Below, piece after piece: positions 41,262 to 50,789 of a stretch of DNA of 64,000 nt. The notes under the pieces were generated by a model that worked only from the letters and a program-made list of their open reading frames with translations, had not been told where the DNA came from and ran no database searches. This stretch comes from Desulfovibrio sp. JC010 (GTDB taxonomy: Bacteria > Desulfobacterota > Desulfovibrionia > Desulfovibrionales > Desulfovibrionaceae). Position 1 is the first letter of the stretch. Every line of letters begins with the position of its first letter. Location: contig NZ_VOIQ01000001.1 in NCBI RefSeq assembly GCF_010470675.1, positions 372,001 through 436,000 on the forward strand. Direction: 5' to 3'. The position numbers and the translations under genes are program-made.

Positions 41262-43181
41262 CTATTCCAGCCCCAGCATCTCCATCATGGTTTCTTTCAT
41301 GCCTGCGGTGTCAATGCCGAGCTCATTACGCAGTTCCAGCTGGGTGCCGTGCTCGATGAACTCATCGGGAATGCCGAGACGCTTGATCTCGTGACCGTCA
41401 ATGGCGTTATTGTCCACCAGCATCTCCACCACTGCGGAACTGAAACCGCCGGCCTTGGCGTTTTCTTCCACAATGAGGATTTTCTTGAACCTTCCGGCCA
41501 GCTCCAGAATCTGTTTTTCCGGCAGCGGCTTGATGAAACGGGCGTTGAAAACGGCCACGGCTTTGCCATGCTCCTCGTCAATCTCTTCCACAGCTTCCAC
41601 TGCAGGCCAGACCCTTGAACCGACGGTAATAACCAAACCGTCAAATCCGTCACGAAGAAGCTCGCCCTCACCGATTTCAAGAGGACTGGGGGTCTCTTCA
41701 AGAATGGCACCGATACCTACACCGCGGGGGTAACGCACCGCAGCAGGACCGTTAAAATCAATGGCAGTACGGACCATGCGTGAAAGCTCGGCCTCATCCT
41801 TGGGAGCCATGAAAATCAGGTTCGGAATATGGCGCATGTAAGACATGTCAAAAACGCCGTGGTGGGTGGCACCGTCAGCACCGACCAGGCCGCCGCGATC
41901 AAGGAAAAAATTCACATTCAGGTTCTGCAGACAGACATCGTGCACCACCTGATCGTAAGAACGCTGCAGGAAGGTGGAATAAATAGCCACCGCAGGCTTG
42001 AAGCCCATGGTTGCCAGTCCGGCGGCAAAAGTCACCGCGTGCTGTTCACAGATGCCCACATCCACAAAACGGTCCGGGAACTGCTCACGGAAAGGACTTA
42101 CTCCGGTTCCTTCGGGCATGGCCGCGGTGATGGCAACGATCTTGTCATCCTTTTCCGCCAGCTTGCAGAGGGTCTTGCCGAAAACTTCAGTATAGGAAGG
42201 CAGACCGCCCTTGAATTTTTTGGCCCGTCCGGTTTCCGGCTCAAAGCTGCCCACACCGTGAAAATAGGTGGGGTTGTCTTCAGCCGGGGTATATCCCTTT
42301 CCTTTTTTGGTCAGCACATGGACAAGCACCGGGCTATCGATCTTTTTGACCTGCTCGAAAACATCGACCAGATCATCCATGTTATGCCCGTCAATGGGAC
42401 CGAGATAAGTAAAATCAAGAGACTCGAAAAGCATGCCCGGAGTGAAGAAGCTCTTAAAGGAATCTTCACCGCGCTTGGCGTACATGGCCAGATCATCACC
42501 GATCTTGGGAATCTGCTTGAGGACGGATTCAAAATCCTTCTTGAAACGGTTCATGACCGGGTGGGAAAGTTTACGGCTCAGGAATGCGGAAAGCGCGCCA
42601 ACGTTATCCGAAATGGACATTTCGTTGTCGTTAAGCACAACCACCATCTTGCGTTTCATACCCCCGGCCTGGTTCAGACCTTCAAAAGCCTGTCCTGCGG
42701 TCATGGAGCCGTCACCGATTACGGCCACACAATTGCGTTTTTCACCCTCAAGATCACTGGCCACAGCCATACCCAGCGCAGCGGAAATGGAAGTACTGGA
42801 ATGCCCTACACCGAAATGGTCATAGGAATTCTCAGCCATACGGGGAAAGCCGCTGATGCCGTCCTTCTGGCGCAGGGTATGGAACTCCTCGTACCGTCCG
42901 GTCAGAATCTTATGGGCATAAGCCTGATGACCCACATCCCAGACCAGACGGTCCCGCTCAAGGTCGAAACACTTGAACAGGGCCAGAGTCAGCTCAATTA
43001 CACCGAGAGAAGGAGCCAGATGGCCGCCGCCCACGGATACAGTATTGATTATGCATTTACGCAGTTCATCTGCCAGCTGAGCCATTTCTTCATCGCTCAG
43101 ACCCTGAACCTGCGCAGGATTATTTATTTTCTGCAGCAGCTCATATTTTCCGCATCCGCAGGAATTCTCATTTTTACTCAT
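41262..43181 (-). CDS. dxs: 1-deoxy-D-xylulose-5-phosphate synthase
   Basis: TPP enzyme that condenses pyruvate and glyceraldehyde-3-phosphate, first step of the methylerythritol phosphate route. 639 residues. Signatures: HLAPSLGVIELTLAL and VWDVGHQAYAHKILTGR near the N-terminus, the TPP motif VIGDGSMTAGQAFEGLNQAG...NDNEMSIS (about 150-190), and the transketolase-like DRGGLVGADGATHHGVFD (about 420). It is the last gene in a block with ispA and xseB, followed by repeat copy 4. No canonical T-run terminator follows, so the repeat may end the transcript. Confidence 0.97.
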   Translation of the reverse strand: MSKNENSCGCGKYELLQKINNPAQVQGLSDEEMAQLADELRKCIINTVSVGGGHLAPSLGVIELTLALFKCFDLERDRLVWDVGHQAYAHKILTGRYEEFHTLRQKDGISGFPRMAENSYDHFGVGHSSTSISAALGMAVASDLEGEKRNCVAVIGDGSMTAGQAFEGLNQAGGMKRKMVVVLNDNEMSISDNVGALSAFLSRKLSHPVMNRFKKDFESVLKQIPKIGDDLAMYAKRGEDSFKSFFTPGMLFESLDFTYLGPIDGHNMDDLVDVFEQVKKIDSPVLVHVLTKKGKGYTPAEDNPTYFHGVGSFEPETGRAKKFKGGLPSYTEVFGKTLCKLAEKDDKIVAITAAMPEGTGVSPFREQFPDRFVDVGICEQHAVTFAAGLATMGFKPAVAIYSTFLQRSYDQVVHDVCLQNLNVNFFLDRGGLVGADGATHHGVFDMSYMRHIPNLIFMAPKDEAELSRMVRTAIDFNGPAAVRYPRGVGIGAILEETPSPLEIGEGELLRDGFDGLVITVGSRVWPAVEAVEEIDEEHGKAVAVFNARFIKPLPEKQILELAGRFKKILIVEENAKAGGFSSAVVEMLVDNNAIDGHEIKRLGIPDEFIEHGTQLELRNELGIDTAGMKETMMEMLGLE

Positions 43182-43343
43182 ATCCGAAAGAACCTCACCA
43201 CTGGTTTCAATCTATGTAAAACTCAAGCAGTGTAACAGCAAACTCCCCTACTCCCTCTGGAATCCACTGCTTGGCGCACACTACTTAACACTGTTAACTT
43301 TAGAACGTATAAAAAATCTTATCCCACCGGAAACCGGCTTAAC

Positions 43344-44234
43344 CTAGTAAACCCGGTCCACGATATAACGGGCAAGTTCCGCGAGGAACTCGGCCTCTTC
43401 ACCGGAATAGGGAGAAAGCAGCTCCACGGCCTCATCAACATATTTACGGGCCAGTTCCTTGCTTTCCTCAAGTCCGATCAGGCTGGGGTAAGTGGATTTA
43501 CCCTGCTCGATGTCGCTACCCACAGGCTTGCCGAGGGTTTCTTCATCGCCGACAACATCCAGAACATCGTCCACGATCTGGAACGCCACACCGATAAGAC
43601 GTCCGTATTCTTCAGCTCTGCGGACATCATCTTCGGTCGCCTCTGCTCCTTTAGCCAGAATTGCGCCTGATTTACAAGCAGAAAGAATGAGTGCCCCGGT
43701 TTTCATGGAATGCATAACCTTGAGTTCGTCAAGGGTCACGCCTTCACGTCCGGTGTAGCTCATGTCCACAACCTGACCGCCGACCATGCCCGGACAACCT
43801 GCGGATTTTGCCATCAGCGCGATGGCTTCAACCACGTACTGGGCAGGGGCGTCAGCTTTAGCCATGAAGCCGAAAGCTTCGGTAAGCAGACCGTCACCGG
43901 CCAGAATAGCGGTAGCTTCATCAAACTTTTTGTGGTTTGAAGGCTTACCGCGACGCAGATCATCATCATCCATGGCCGGAAGATCGTCATGGATCAGCGA
44001 ATAGGTATGGATCATCTCAAGGCTGGCTGCGAAAGGCATGACTGCCTCTTTCTTTGCTCCAAGCATTTTGGCCCAGACCAGCACCAGAACCGGGCGCAGC
44101 CTTTTGCCGCCCGCCAGCAGGCTGTATTCCATGGACTCAAGAAGATTCTCTGGAATCCCCATATCTTTCAGACATCCACCCAGATATTTCTCAACATCCG
44201 CAGCATGTACCGCGAGTTTTTCTTTAACTGTCAT
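43344..44234 (-). CDS. ispA: Geranyl/farnesyl (or geranylgeranyl) diphosphate synthase
   Basis: Short-chain prenyltransferase, 296 residues, that builds C10-C20 prenyl diphosphates. The first Asp-rich motif DDLPAMDDDDLRRG (about 84-97) has the two-residue insertion of bacterial type II FPP synthases; the second is FQIVDDVLDVVGD (about 224-236). It is encoded between xseB and dxs as in many bacteria. The ATG at 44234 overlaps the end of xseB by 11 bases; the longer ORF from 44258 would overlap more and is rejected. Confidence 0.93.
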   Translation of the reverse strand: MTVKEKLAVHAADVEKYLGGCLKDMGIPENLLESMEYSLLAGGKRLRPVLVLVWAKMLGAKKEAVMPFAASLEMIHTYSLIHDDLPAMDDDDLRRGKPSNHKKFDEATAILAGDGLLTEAFGFMAKADAPAQYVVEAIALMAKSAGCPGMVGGQVVDMSYTGREGVTLDELKVMHSMKTGALILSACKSGAILAKGAEATEDDVRRAEEYGRLIGVAFQIVDDVLDVVGDEETLGKPVGSDIEQGKSTYPSLIGLEESKELARKYVDEAVELLSPYSGEEAEFLAELARYIVDRVY

Positions 44235-44463
44235 CCGCTGTATCCTCTTCTGTATCAACGTCGAAATCTTCCACTTCGCCGTCAGTGACTATTTTTACTT
44301 CGTTACGGGCCTTTTCCAGCTGTTTGGCGCATTCCTTGGAAAGAATCTGCCCTTCTTTAAAAAGGGCCACGCCTTCTTCCAAAGGCAGGTCGCCCTTTTC
44401 AAGGGCGGACACTATCGCCTTCAAGCGGTCCAAGCGATTTTCGAATGTATTATCTTTTTTCAA
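44224..44463 (-). CDS. xseB: Exodeoxyribonuclease VII small subunit
   Basis: 79 residues, helical, that bind XseA in multiple copies to form exonuclease VII. The core TFENRLDRLKAIVSALEKGDLPLEEGVALFKEGQIL is the family signature. The start codon is TTG at 44463, with GGAGG at 5 bases; that Shine-Dalgarno is the right-hand end of the intergenic repeat at 44466-44549. The protein ends in an acidic tail (DFDVDTEEDTADDS). Its stop overlaps ispA. Confidence 0.93.
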   Translation of the reverse strand: MKKDNTFENRLDRLKAIVSALEKGDLPLEEGVALFKEGQILSKECAKQLEKARNEVKIVTDGEVEDFDVDTEEDTADDS

Positions 44464-44465
44464 AG

Positions 44466-44549
44466 ATGCCTCCGGCGGCTCTCCGAGGGCTTAAACCCTT
44501 TTCCAAAAGGGTTTAAGAATCCCAAAACGTTTTATTAGGGCTTCGCCGC
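44466..44549 (-). repeat. Composite palindromic intergenic element, copy 5, donating the xseB ribosome-binding site
   Basis: Minus orientation: GCGAAGCCCTAATAAAACG, GTTTTGGGATTC, TTAAACCCTTTT/GGAAAAGGGTTTAAG, CCCTCGGAGAGCCGCCGGAGGC. The final GGAGG (44469-44473) is 5 bases from the xseB TTG, so the element is inside the mRNA and the gene depends on it for translation. Confidence 0.9.
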
Positions 44550-44566
44550 TTCGAATCTTAAAATCT

Positions 44567-45466
44567 TTATTTTATACCGAGCAATTGATCGGTTGTTTTA
44601 TGCATTACGTAGTTGGGATCAACCAGCCTGCCCTGCACTGATACACTCATATGCAGGTGCGGTCCGGTCACCCTTCCTGTTGAGCCGATGCCGCCGATAA
44701 GCTGGCCCCGTTCAACCGATTCGCCTTCCTTAACATCTATCCGTGAAAGATGGAAATACATAGTAACCACCCCGTTACCGTGGTCAACATACACGGAGTT
44801 TCCGGCGTAGTAATGGTTGCCCACCAGAACCACCTTGCCGTCGGCCATGGCCTTGATGGCAGTTCCCTTTGCGCCCCGAAAATCGAGACCGCGATGCGGA
44901 TTCTTGGGCTTGCCGTTCAAAATGCGCTGTGCGCCGTAGGGACTTGATTGCGCCCCCTTGGTGGGACGATCAAAAGGTACGAACCATTTACGGTCAGCGG
45001 TCATCACCTCTTTGGCAACTTTTACTTCCTTACGGTCCTGCGCGATCTTATCGTAAACTTCCTGCGGCGGAGTAACCATTTTCTCCGGCAGGGTCAGCCG
45101 CTGGATCTTGTATTTCTTTTTATGAATTTTTACTGTTCTGCCGAAAGAACGTTCCTTGCCGTTAGATACCGTTTTGATGACCAGTTTATCCTTGCCAGTT
45201 TTATCAAAAAGCACGTCTGTGCCGAACATTGCCAGTGCCACTGAACGCCCCTTCCAGCTGCGGATTTCAGGCTCAACAGATTTGCCCTTCCATTTAATGG
45301 AGACGGAATCCAGCGGTTTATCCGAGGTAACCCGGACCATAAACGGTTCACCGAGACCGACATTTTTCGGATAGGCCAGAAATACTGAAGCCAGCGCAGT
45401 GGACGCGCAGAGCAGGAGCAGAAACAGAGTAAGAAGAGCAATACGAAATTGTTTGTATCCATTCAT
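44567..45466 (-). CDS. Periplasmic M23-family metallopeptidase (LytM type)
   Basis: Cell-wall endopeptidase or activator, about 299 residues. A Sec signal peptide (about 1-27; LLLCASTALA) is followed by a beta-rich domain and a C-terminal LytM domain with HRGLDFRGAKGT (first zinc His, Asp), VYVDHGNGVVTMYFHLS and GPHLHMSVSVQG (HxH). All zinc residues are present, so it should be active on peptidoglycan cross-links. The start is ATG at 45466; a TTG two codons upstream (45472) lies closer to GGAG and cannot be excluded. It is encoded between xseA and xseB, the subunits of exonuclease VII, with no functional link apparent. Confidence 0.9.
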   Translation of the reverse strand: MNGYKQFRIALLTLFLLLLCASTALASVFLAYPKNVGLGEPFMVRVTSDKPLDSVSIKWKGKSVEPEIRSWKGRSVALAMFGTDVLFDKTGKDKLVIKTVSNGKERSFGRTVKIHKKKYKIQRLTLPEKMVTPPQEVYDKIAQDRKEVKVAKEVMTADRKWFVPFDRPTKGAQSSPYGAQRILNGKPKNPHRGLDFRGAKGTAIKAMADGKVVLVGNHYYAGNSVYVDHGNGVVTMYFHLSRIDVKEGESVERGQLIGGIGSTGRVTGPHLHMSVSVQGRLVDPNYVMHKTTDQLLGIK

Positions 45467-45486
45467 TTTCAATAATCTCCACAGAA

Positions 45487-46863
45487 TTATTCAGATGTAA
45501 CCCTCGCCCTGACCTCACCGGATTTGACCCGCACCCGGATAGCATCGCCATCTGCAACTTCATCCGGGCTGCGCAAAAATGCTTCGCTCTTTTCCACGGT
45601 TACGAGAGCATAGCCCCGCTCCAGCGGACTTTCCGGATCCAGCATGCGCAGTGAGGTGGACACATTTTCAAATTCAGCCAGTTTGTCTTTCAAAAAAATA
45701 TCTGCTGCACGGGACAGCCGGGATTCAAGTCCGGCAAGATCGTGTTCCATGCGTTCAATCCGGTCCCCGCCAAAGGCAAAGGACAGGCGTTGTGACAAAG
45801 CTTTTACACTGTCACTCTTTGCATTGATGAAATTTTCAGCAGCCCGGTACAGCCTTTCCCCTTCTTCATCAAAGGAGGTCAGCAGCCGTTCAATGCGCCG
45901 GGCAGGTGATAGCCAGCTGAGTCCCTTTTGCAGGGTTTCCAGCCGGGATTCACGTCTGTTCAGAAAATTTTCAAAACTGCGCTTAAGCGAACCTTCCAGC
46001 TCATCCACAGTCTGCATCAAAGTCTCGCGCCGAGGCCAGAGTTCCTGCGCCGCATGACTGGGGGTCGCCACCCGTTTGTCAGCAACGTAGTCGGCAATGG
46101 AAACATCCACTTCATGCCCCACCCCGCAGACCACCGGAACAGTGGCCCGGAAAAGCGCGTCCGCCACCTGCTCGGTATTAAAGGCCCAAAGATCTTCCAG
46201 TGAACCGCCGCCGCGAATGAGCACCACTACCTCGGCCCAGCCGTCATCGTAAACCCTGTCCAGAGCCTGCGCGATCTGTGCAGGCGCGAGATCACCCTGC
46301 ACCAGTGTGGGATAGATTCTTATCTCCGCCCCGGTACCACGCGCTTCGGCGATTTTCAGGAAATCGCGCACTGCCGCGCCCGTGGGAGCGGTGACCACCG
46401 CCACCCTTTTCGGGGAACGGGGGATTTCCATTTTGCGGTCTTCGGCAAAATATCCTTTCTCGGCCAGCTTGCGTTTCATGGCTTCAAAGGCAAGCTTCAG
46501 GTCGCCTACGCCCTGCTCCTGCACCAGTTCAGCCACCAGCTGGTACACGCCGCGCGGGGGGTAGACATTCATGTGTCCGGCAACGAGAATTTCCATGCCG
46601 TCCTCAAGTTCCAGAGGACCGCCGGATTCAATCTCCCCGGTGAGCGGATTTACGGACTCTTCGCCGTCACCGCCCATGCGCTGGTTACCTTTAAACCAGA
46701 CCACAGAAAGGCCCGCGTCACCGTCAGTGAGCGTAAAATAAATATGCCCGGACGCAGGCCGGGCCAGATTCGTAACCTGACCCCGCACCCAGATAAACGG
46801 AAATTCCGTTTCCAGAACATCCTTAACGGCACGGGTAATGTCAGTTACAGAAAATATTTTCAT
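45487..46863 (-). CDS. xseA: Exodeoxyribonuclease VII large subunit
   Basis: Catalytic subunit of exonuclease VII, which degrades single-stranded DNA from both ends. It begins MKIFSVTDITRAVKDVLE, then an OB-fold (VRGQVTNLARPASGHIYFTL), the catalytic core with VVTAPTGAAVRDFL, VVLIRGGGSLEDLWAFN and VGHEVDVSIADYVADKRVATPSHAAQ, and a coiled coil. 458 residues. The longest ORF adds 15 residues (MEKGLRPPAGSPKAK) that are translated repeat copy 6; I reject them. GAAGG from the repeat end is 5 bases upstream of the ATG at 46863. Confidence 0.95.
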   Translation of the reverse strand: MKIFSVTDITRAVKDVLETEFPFIWVRGQVTNLARPASGHIYFTLTDGDAGLSVVWFKGNQRMGGDGEESVNPLTGEIESGGPLELEDGMEILVAGHMNVYPPRGVYQLVAELVQEQGVGDLKLAFEAMKRKLAEKGYFAEDRKMEIPRSPKRVAVVTAPTGAAVRDFLKIAEARGTGAEIRIYPTLVQGDLAPAQIAQALDRVYDDGWAEVVVLIRGGGSLEDLWAFNTEQVADALFRATVPVVCGVGHEVDVSIADYVADKRVATPSHAAQELWPRRETLMQTVDELEGSLKRSFENFLNRRESRLETLQKGLSWLSPARRIERLLTSFDEEGERLYRAAENFINAKSDSVKALSQRLSFAFGGDRIERMEHDLAGLESRLSRAADIFLKDKLAEFENVSTSLRMLDPESPLERGYALVTVEKSEAFLRSPDEVADGDAIRVRVKSGEVRARVTSE

Positions 46864-46866
46864 TTT

Positions 46867-46950
46867 TGCCTTCGGCGACCCTGCCGGGGGCCTTAAACCC
46901 TTTTCCAAAAGGGTTTAAGAATCCCAAAACGTTTTAATAGGGCTTTGCCG
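46867..46950 (-). repeat. Composite palindromic intergenic element, copy 6, upstream of xseA
   Basis: Minus orientation: CGGCAAAGCCCTATTAAAACG, GTTTTGGGATTC, TTAAACCCTTTT/GGAAAAGGGTTTAAG, GCCCCCGGCAGGGTCGCCGAAGGC. The GAAGG end is the apparent Shine-Dalgarno of xseA. Confidence 0.9.
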
Positions 46951-46978
46951 TCTTAAAAATATTTATACGATGCAAACT

Positions 46979-47057
46979 AAAAGGTTTTGAAAGGGATGGG
47001 GTCTGGGGAAGGGAAAACTTTTGCAAAAGTTTTTCCTTCCCCAGCCGTCGGAGACAT
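46979..47057 (+). repeat. Composite palindromic intergenic element, copy 7 (variant B hairpin)
   Basis: Plus orientation: AAAAGGTTTTGAAAGGGATGG, GTCTGGGGAAGGGAAAACTTT, TGCAAAAGTTTTTCCTTCCC, CAGCCGTCGGAGAC. Same variant hairpin as copy 2. It lies 28 bases from copy 6, back to back, between xseA and proS; its GGAGAC end abuts the proS stop. Confidence 0.85.
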
Positions 47058-48800
47058 TTATGAGTTCAAACCCCATGACTGCCAGATTTCGGCACGCCAT
47101 GTTTTGAAAGCTTCCATGAAACCTTCGAGGGGCAGTTCGATTTTTTCTCCGGTTTTGCGGTTCTTGGCTTCCACAATACCGTTCTTAAGGCCCTTGCCGC
47201 CGATAACCAGCTGCATGGGGTAGCCTATCAGGTCAGCATCTGCGAATTTCACGCCCGGACGTTCCTTGCGGTCATCGTAAGCGGCATCAATACCCATTTC
47301 CATGAGTTCATTGTAAAGTTCTTCTGCTTTTTCATTAACAGCAGCATCCTTGCCTCCGAGGGAGATCACGCAAAGTTCAAAAGGCGCGATGGTGGGCGGG
47401 AAGATAGCACCGTTCTCATCATTGTTCTGCTCAATGGCGGAAGCAACGATGCGGGATACGCCGATGCCGTAGCAGCCCATAACCATAGGCTGGGTCTTGC
47501 CGTTTTCATCAAGGAAAGTGGCTTCCATCGACTTGGAATACTTGGAACCGAGCTTGAAAACGTGACCTACTTCAATACCCTTGGTGAACTCGATAGCCGC
47601 GCCGCACTCAGGGCAGGGATCTGCTTCGGTGATCACGCGCAGGTCGGCGAACTGCTCGATTTTGCAGTCGCGGCCGAGAGAAAGATGCTTGATGTGGGTA
47701 TCACCCTTGTTGGCTCCGGCAATCCAGTCGGTAGCGGACAGCAGTTCATGGTCGGCGAAAATACGCTCAACCTTGATGCCCACAGGTCCGGCAAAACCGA
47801 CAGGTGCTCCGGTCCATTCCTTGACCTGCTCCTCGGTTGCCATTTCGATTTCATTGCCGCCGATGAGGTTGCGCAGCTTGACGTCATTCAGTTCGCGGTC
47901 ACCGCGTACCAGTGCAGCTACAGGCTCACCGTCCACGGTGAAAAGCAGGGTCTTGACCAGCTTGTCCTGACCTACTTCGAGAAATTCGCAGACTTCTTCC
48001 ACAGTGTGCTTGCCCGGAGTGGCAACTTCTTCGATTGCCGGGCAGTCAGCTTCAAGCATGGATTCGCCAGCCGGGGCGGCAACCTTGGCTTTTTCAAGGT
48101 TGGCAGCGTAGCCGCATTTTTCATCCTTGCAGACTGCTATGGTATCTTCACCGGTATCGGCAAGCACATGAAATTCGTGTGAAAAATCACCGCCGATGGC
48201 ACCGGAATCCGCCTGTACGGGACGGAAATTCAGCCCGATGCGGGTGAAAGCTTTTTTGTAAGCCTCGAACATATTCGCGTAGGACTCTTCTGCACCGGCT
48301 TCATCTTTATCAAAGGAGTAAGCATCCTTCATGATGAATTCACGGCCGCGCATGAGGCCGAAACGGGGGCGGATTTCATCGCGGAACTTGTTCTGAATCT
48401 GGTAGAGATTGAGAGGCAGCTGCTTGTAGGATTTTACTTCGCCGCGCACGAGGTCGGTGATGACTTCTTCGTGGGTGGGTCCGAGGCAGTAGTCACGACC
48501 GTGACGGTCTTTCACGCGCAGCAGTTCCTTGCCGTAGTAATCCCAACGTCCGGTCTCTTCCCAGAGATCACCGGGCTGAACCATGGGCATGAGCACTTCC
48601 AGTGCGCCCGCACGGTTCATTTCTTCGCGCACGATGCCCGCAACCTTGTTCACGGACTTAAGGCCCAGCGGCAGGTAGTTGTAGATACCGCTGGTCAGCT
48701 TGCGGATCATGCCCGCGCGCATGAGCAGTTTATGGGAAACCACTTCCGCTTCGGAAGGATCTTCTTTCAATGTGGGAATATAGTAACGGCTTAAACGCAT
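47058..48800 (-). CDS. proS: Proline--tRNA ligase
   Basis: Class II aminoacyl-tRNA synthetase, 580 residues, bacterial type with an editing (INS) domain between motifs 2 and 3. Motif 1 lies in [30 protein letters not shown], motif 2 in [25 protein letters not shown] and motif 3 in [14 protein letters not shown]. The INS region (about 230-385) carries the [19 protein letters not shown] segment. The start abuts the ispG stop with no spacer, so ispG and proS are co-transcribed. Confidence 0.97.
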   Translation of the reverse strand: MRLSRYYIPTLKEDPSEAEVVSHKLLMRAGMIRKLTSGIYNYLPLGLKSVNKVAGIVREEMNRAGALEVLMPMVQPGDLWEETGRWDYYGKELLRVKDRHGRDYCLGPTHEEVITDLVRGEVKSYKQLPLNLYQIQNKFRDEIRPRFGLMRGREFIMKDAYSFDKDEAGAEESYANMFEAYKKAFTRIGLNFRPVQADSGAIGGDFSHEFHVLADTGEDTIAVCKDEKCGYAANLEKAKVAAPAGESMLEADCPAIEEVATPGKHTVEEVCEFLEVGQDKLVKTLLFTVDGEPVAALVRGDRELNDVKLRNLIGGNEIEMATEEQVKEWTGAPVGFAGPVGIKVERIFADHELLSATDWIAGANKGDTHIKHLSLGRDCKIEQFADLRVITEADPCPECGAAIEFTKGIEVGHVFKLGSKYSKSMEATFLDENGKTQPMVMGCYGIGVSRIVASAIEQNNDENGAIFPPTIAPFELCVISLGGKDAAVNEKAEELYNELMEMGIDAAYDDRKERPGVKFADADLIGYPMQLVIGGKGLKNGIVEAKNRKTGEKIELPLEGFMEAFKTWRAEIWQSWGLNS

Positions 48801-49877
48801 TTATTGTCCTCTCTTTTCTTTCAGGAATATTTCGATTTCTTTCATAAATTCAGGCAGCAGATTTTCATCGCCCTTAACCTTGCGGATAATCTCACCTTTG
48901 CGGAAAATAAGTCCGGTACCCCGGCCTCCGGCAATGCCGATATCAGCTTCTCTAGCCTCTCCGGGACCGTTAACCACACAGCCCATAACCGCCACGGTAA
49001 ATACATCTTCAACGCCGCGCAGGTTGTCTTCAACCTTCTGGGCCAGATCAATCAATTCAATTTCAGTACGTCCGCAGGTGGGGCAGGAAACAATTTCAGG
49101 ACCGCGTTCACGCAGTCCCAATGATCTCAGAATCTCCCATGCAACGCCCACTTCCGCCACCGGATCATGGGTCAGGGAAACACGCATGGTATCGCCCAGC
49201 CCTTCCCAGAACAGGATACCCAGACCAACGGAAGATTTGACCGCGCCGCGCACCAGAGTCCCGGCCTCGGTGATTCCCACGTGCTGCGGATAATCCACTT
49301 TCTCAGCCAGCAGCTTATAAGCGGCGATGGTGTTCAGCACGGAGGAGGATTTGAGGGAAATCTTGGTGTTGTAGAATCCTCTCTTTTCCAGCATCCCCAC
49401 GTGTTCCAGTGCACTTTCAACCATGGCTTCCGGGGTCGGGCCGCCGTATTTAGCCAGCAGGGATTTATCCAGCGAGCCGCCGTTCACGCCGATGCGGATG
49501 GGAATATTATTCGCCTTGGCTGCGGAAACAACAGCATCCACCCGCTTTTCATCGCCGATGTTGCCGGGGTTGATGCGCAGGGCGTCGATTCCCGCCTCAA
49601 TGGCGGCAAGAGCCAGACGGTAATCAAAATGGATGTCAGCCACCAGCGGCACCGGGGAACCTTTACGGATCTGGGGCAATGCAGCCGCAGCTTCCTGATC
49701 AGGAACGGCAACGCGCACAATCTCGCATCCGGCCTCGGCCAGCGCGTCGATCTGGGCGCGGGTGGAAAGGGCATCGCGCGTGTCCGTGTTGCACATGGAC
49801 TGAACCCTTACCGGGTTGTCACCGCCAATACCCACATCCCCGATGAACAGCTCACGGGTCTTTTTTCTATTGATCAT
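48801..49877 (-). CDS. ispG: 4-hydroxy-3-methylbut-2-enyl diphosphate synthase (GcpE)
   Basis: Fe-S enzyme that converts MEcPP to HMBPP, the sixth step of the methylerythritol phosphate route. 358 residues. Start motif RELFIGDVGIGGDNPVRVQSM, the TIM-barrel part with LVADIHFDYRLALAAIEAGIDALRINPGNIG, and the [4Fe-4S] Cys residues in SCPTCGRTEIEL and AVMGCVVNGPGEA. It heads the block ispG-proS-xseA-M23-xseB-ispA-dxs, so three of the seven genes serve isoprenoid synthesis. Confidence 0.96.
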   Translation of the reverse strand: MINRKKTRELFIGDVGIGGDNPVRVQSMCNTDTRDALSTRAQIDALAEAGCEIVRVAVPDQEAAAALPQIRKGSPVPLVADIHFDYRLALAAIEAGIDALRINPGNIGDEKRVDAVVSAAKANNIPIRIGVNGGSLDKSLLAKYGGPTPEAMVESALEHVGMLEKRGFYNTKISLKSSSVLNTIAAYKLLAEKVDYPQHVGITEAGTLVRGAVKSSVGLGILFWEGLGDTMRVSLTHDPVAEVGVAWEILRSLGLRERGPEIVSCPTCGRTEIELIDLAQKVEDNLRGVEDVFTVAVMGCVVNGPGEAREADIGIAGGRGTGLIFRKGEIIRKVKGDENLLPEFMKEIEIFLKEKRGQ

Positions 49878-49961
49878 ATTTCACCTGATTTATTCAGTTT
49901 CTAAGCTCATTAAGAAATAACGTGCGCGGTAGCATAATATATATTGATATAAGAGCCAAGT

Positions 49962-50044
49962 ATGCCTTCGGCGACCCTGCCGGGGGCCTCAAACCCTTTT
50001 GCAAAAGGGTTTAAGAATCCCAAAACCTTTTATTAACGCTTCGC
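49962..50044 (-). repeat. Composite palindromic intergenic element, copy 8
   Basis: Minus orientation between ung and ispG: GCGAAGCGTTAATAAAAG, GTTTTGGGATTC, TTAAACCCTTTT/GCAAAAGGGTTTGAG, GCCCCCGGCAGGGTCGCCGAAGGC. The ung stop is 10 bases from its left end. Confidence 0.88.
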
Positions 50045-50054
50045 GTCTATCATT

Positions 50055-50762
50055 TTATTTTACCCAGTTGATTTCCGGGCATTTGGCGAAGTGGTTTTCG
50101 CCGAGGAATGAGCCGGGCTTCTTGGCGTAAAGCATGGGGTGGTGGCTTTCAAGCTTATTTGCGGCGGGAACGAAATCACCCATTTCGCAGGCATTGCCGC
50201 CCCAAAGCAGCCATTTGGCCTGCGGGTTGGCTTTGTGGATGAAACGCAGCAGTTCTTTTGCAAAATTCTGCCAGATATCGCGGTGGCTGTTGGATTCACC
50301 TATTTTGCAGGTCAGGGCGGTGTTTAAAAAGAGCACACCCTGCTCCTCCAAATGCGGGAACAGCTTCTTCGGCGGCAGGAGCGGAAATTTGCCCTCGGCA
50401 ATATCCTTTCGCACCGGGCCGATGCCGAGCACTTCATCAATGTCCATGTAATTTTTATGGAAAAGCTTGATCATATTGCCCAGTGAATTATTCACCGGAT
50501 CGTTCCAGCTTTTGATATCACCCACTTCAAAGGCCCTGCCGGTAGCAACACCCTGTTGGGGATACGGATCCTGCCCGAGAATGATGACTTTCATTTTGGA
50601 AAGGTCAGTCTTGCAGAAACGCAGAACTTTATCCGCATTGGGAGTAAAGTCTTTACCAATAGATGAGCTGATCCGGTCCAGCTCCATCATTCTGGGCAGG
50701 TTAAAAAATCCTTTCCATGAATCATGTACTTCATAAGATGACAAACAAAAATTTACTCTCAT
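50055..50762 (-). CDS. ung: Uracil-DNA glycosylase (family 1-like, divergent motifs)
   Basis: Removes uracil from DNA in base-excision repair. 235 residues. The catalytic water-activating loop is VIILGQDPYPQQGVATGRAF (canonical GQDPYHGPGQAHGLAF) and the minor-groove loop is SHHPMLYAKKPGSFLGENHF (canonical HPSPLSAHRGFFGCxHF). The Asp and the second-motif His are conserved; the Tyr-Pro-Gln and Met-Leu-Tyr changes make it a divergent Ung. FLNTALTCKIGESNSH is the family-typical middle part. Repeat elements flank it on both sides. Confidence 0.85.
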   Translation of the reverse strand: MRVNFCLSSYEVHDSWKGFFNLPRMMELDRISSSIGKDFTPNADKVLRFCKTDLSKMKVIILGQDPYPQQGVATGRAFEVGDIKSWNDPVNNSLGNMIKLFHKNYMDIDEVLGIGPVRKDIAEGKFPLLPPKKLFPHLEEQGVLFLNTALTCKIGESNSHRDIWQNFAKELLRFIHKANPQAKWLLWGGNACEMGDFVPAANKLESHHPMLYAKKPGSFLGENHFAKCPEINWVK

Positions 50763-50789
50763 AATTTTCTACTCTCTTTATACTTAGCC

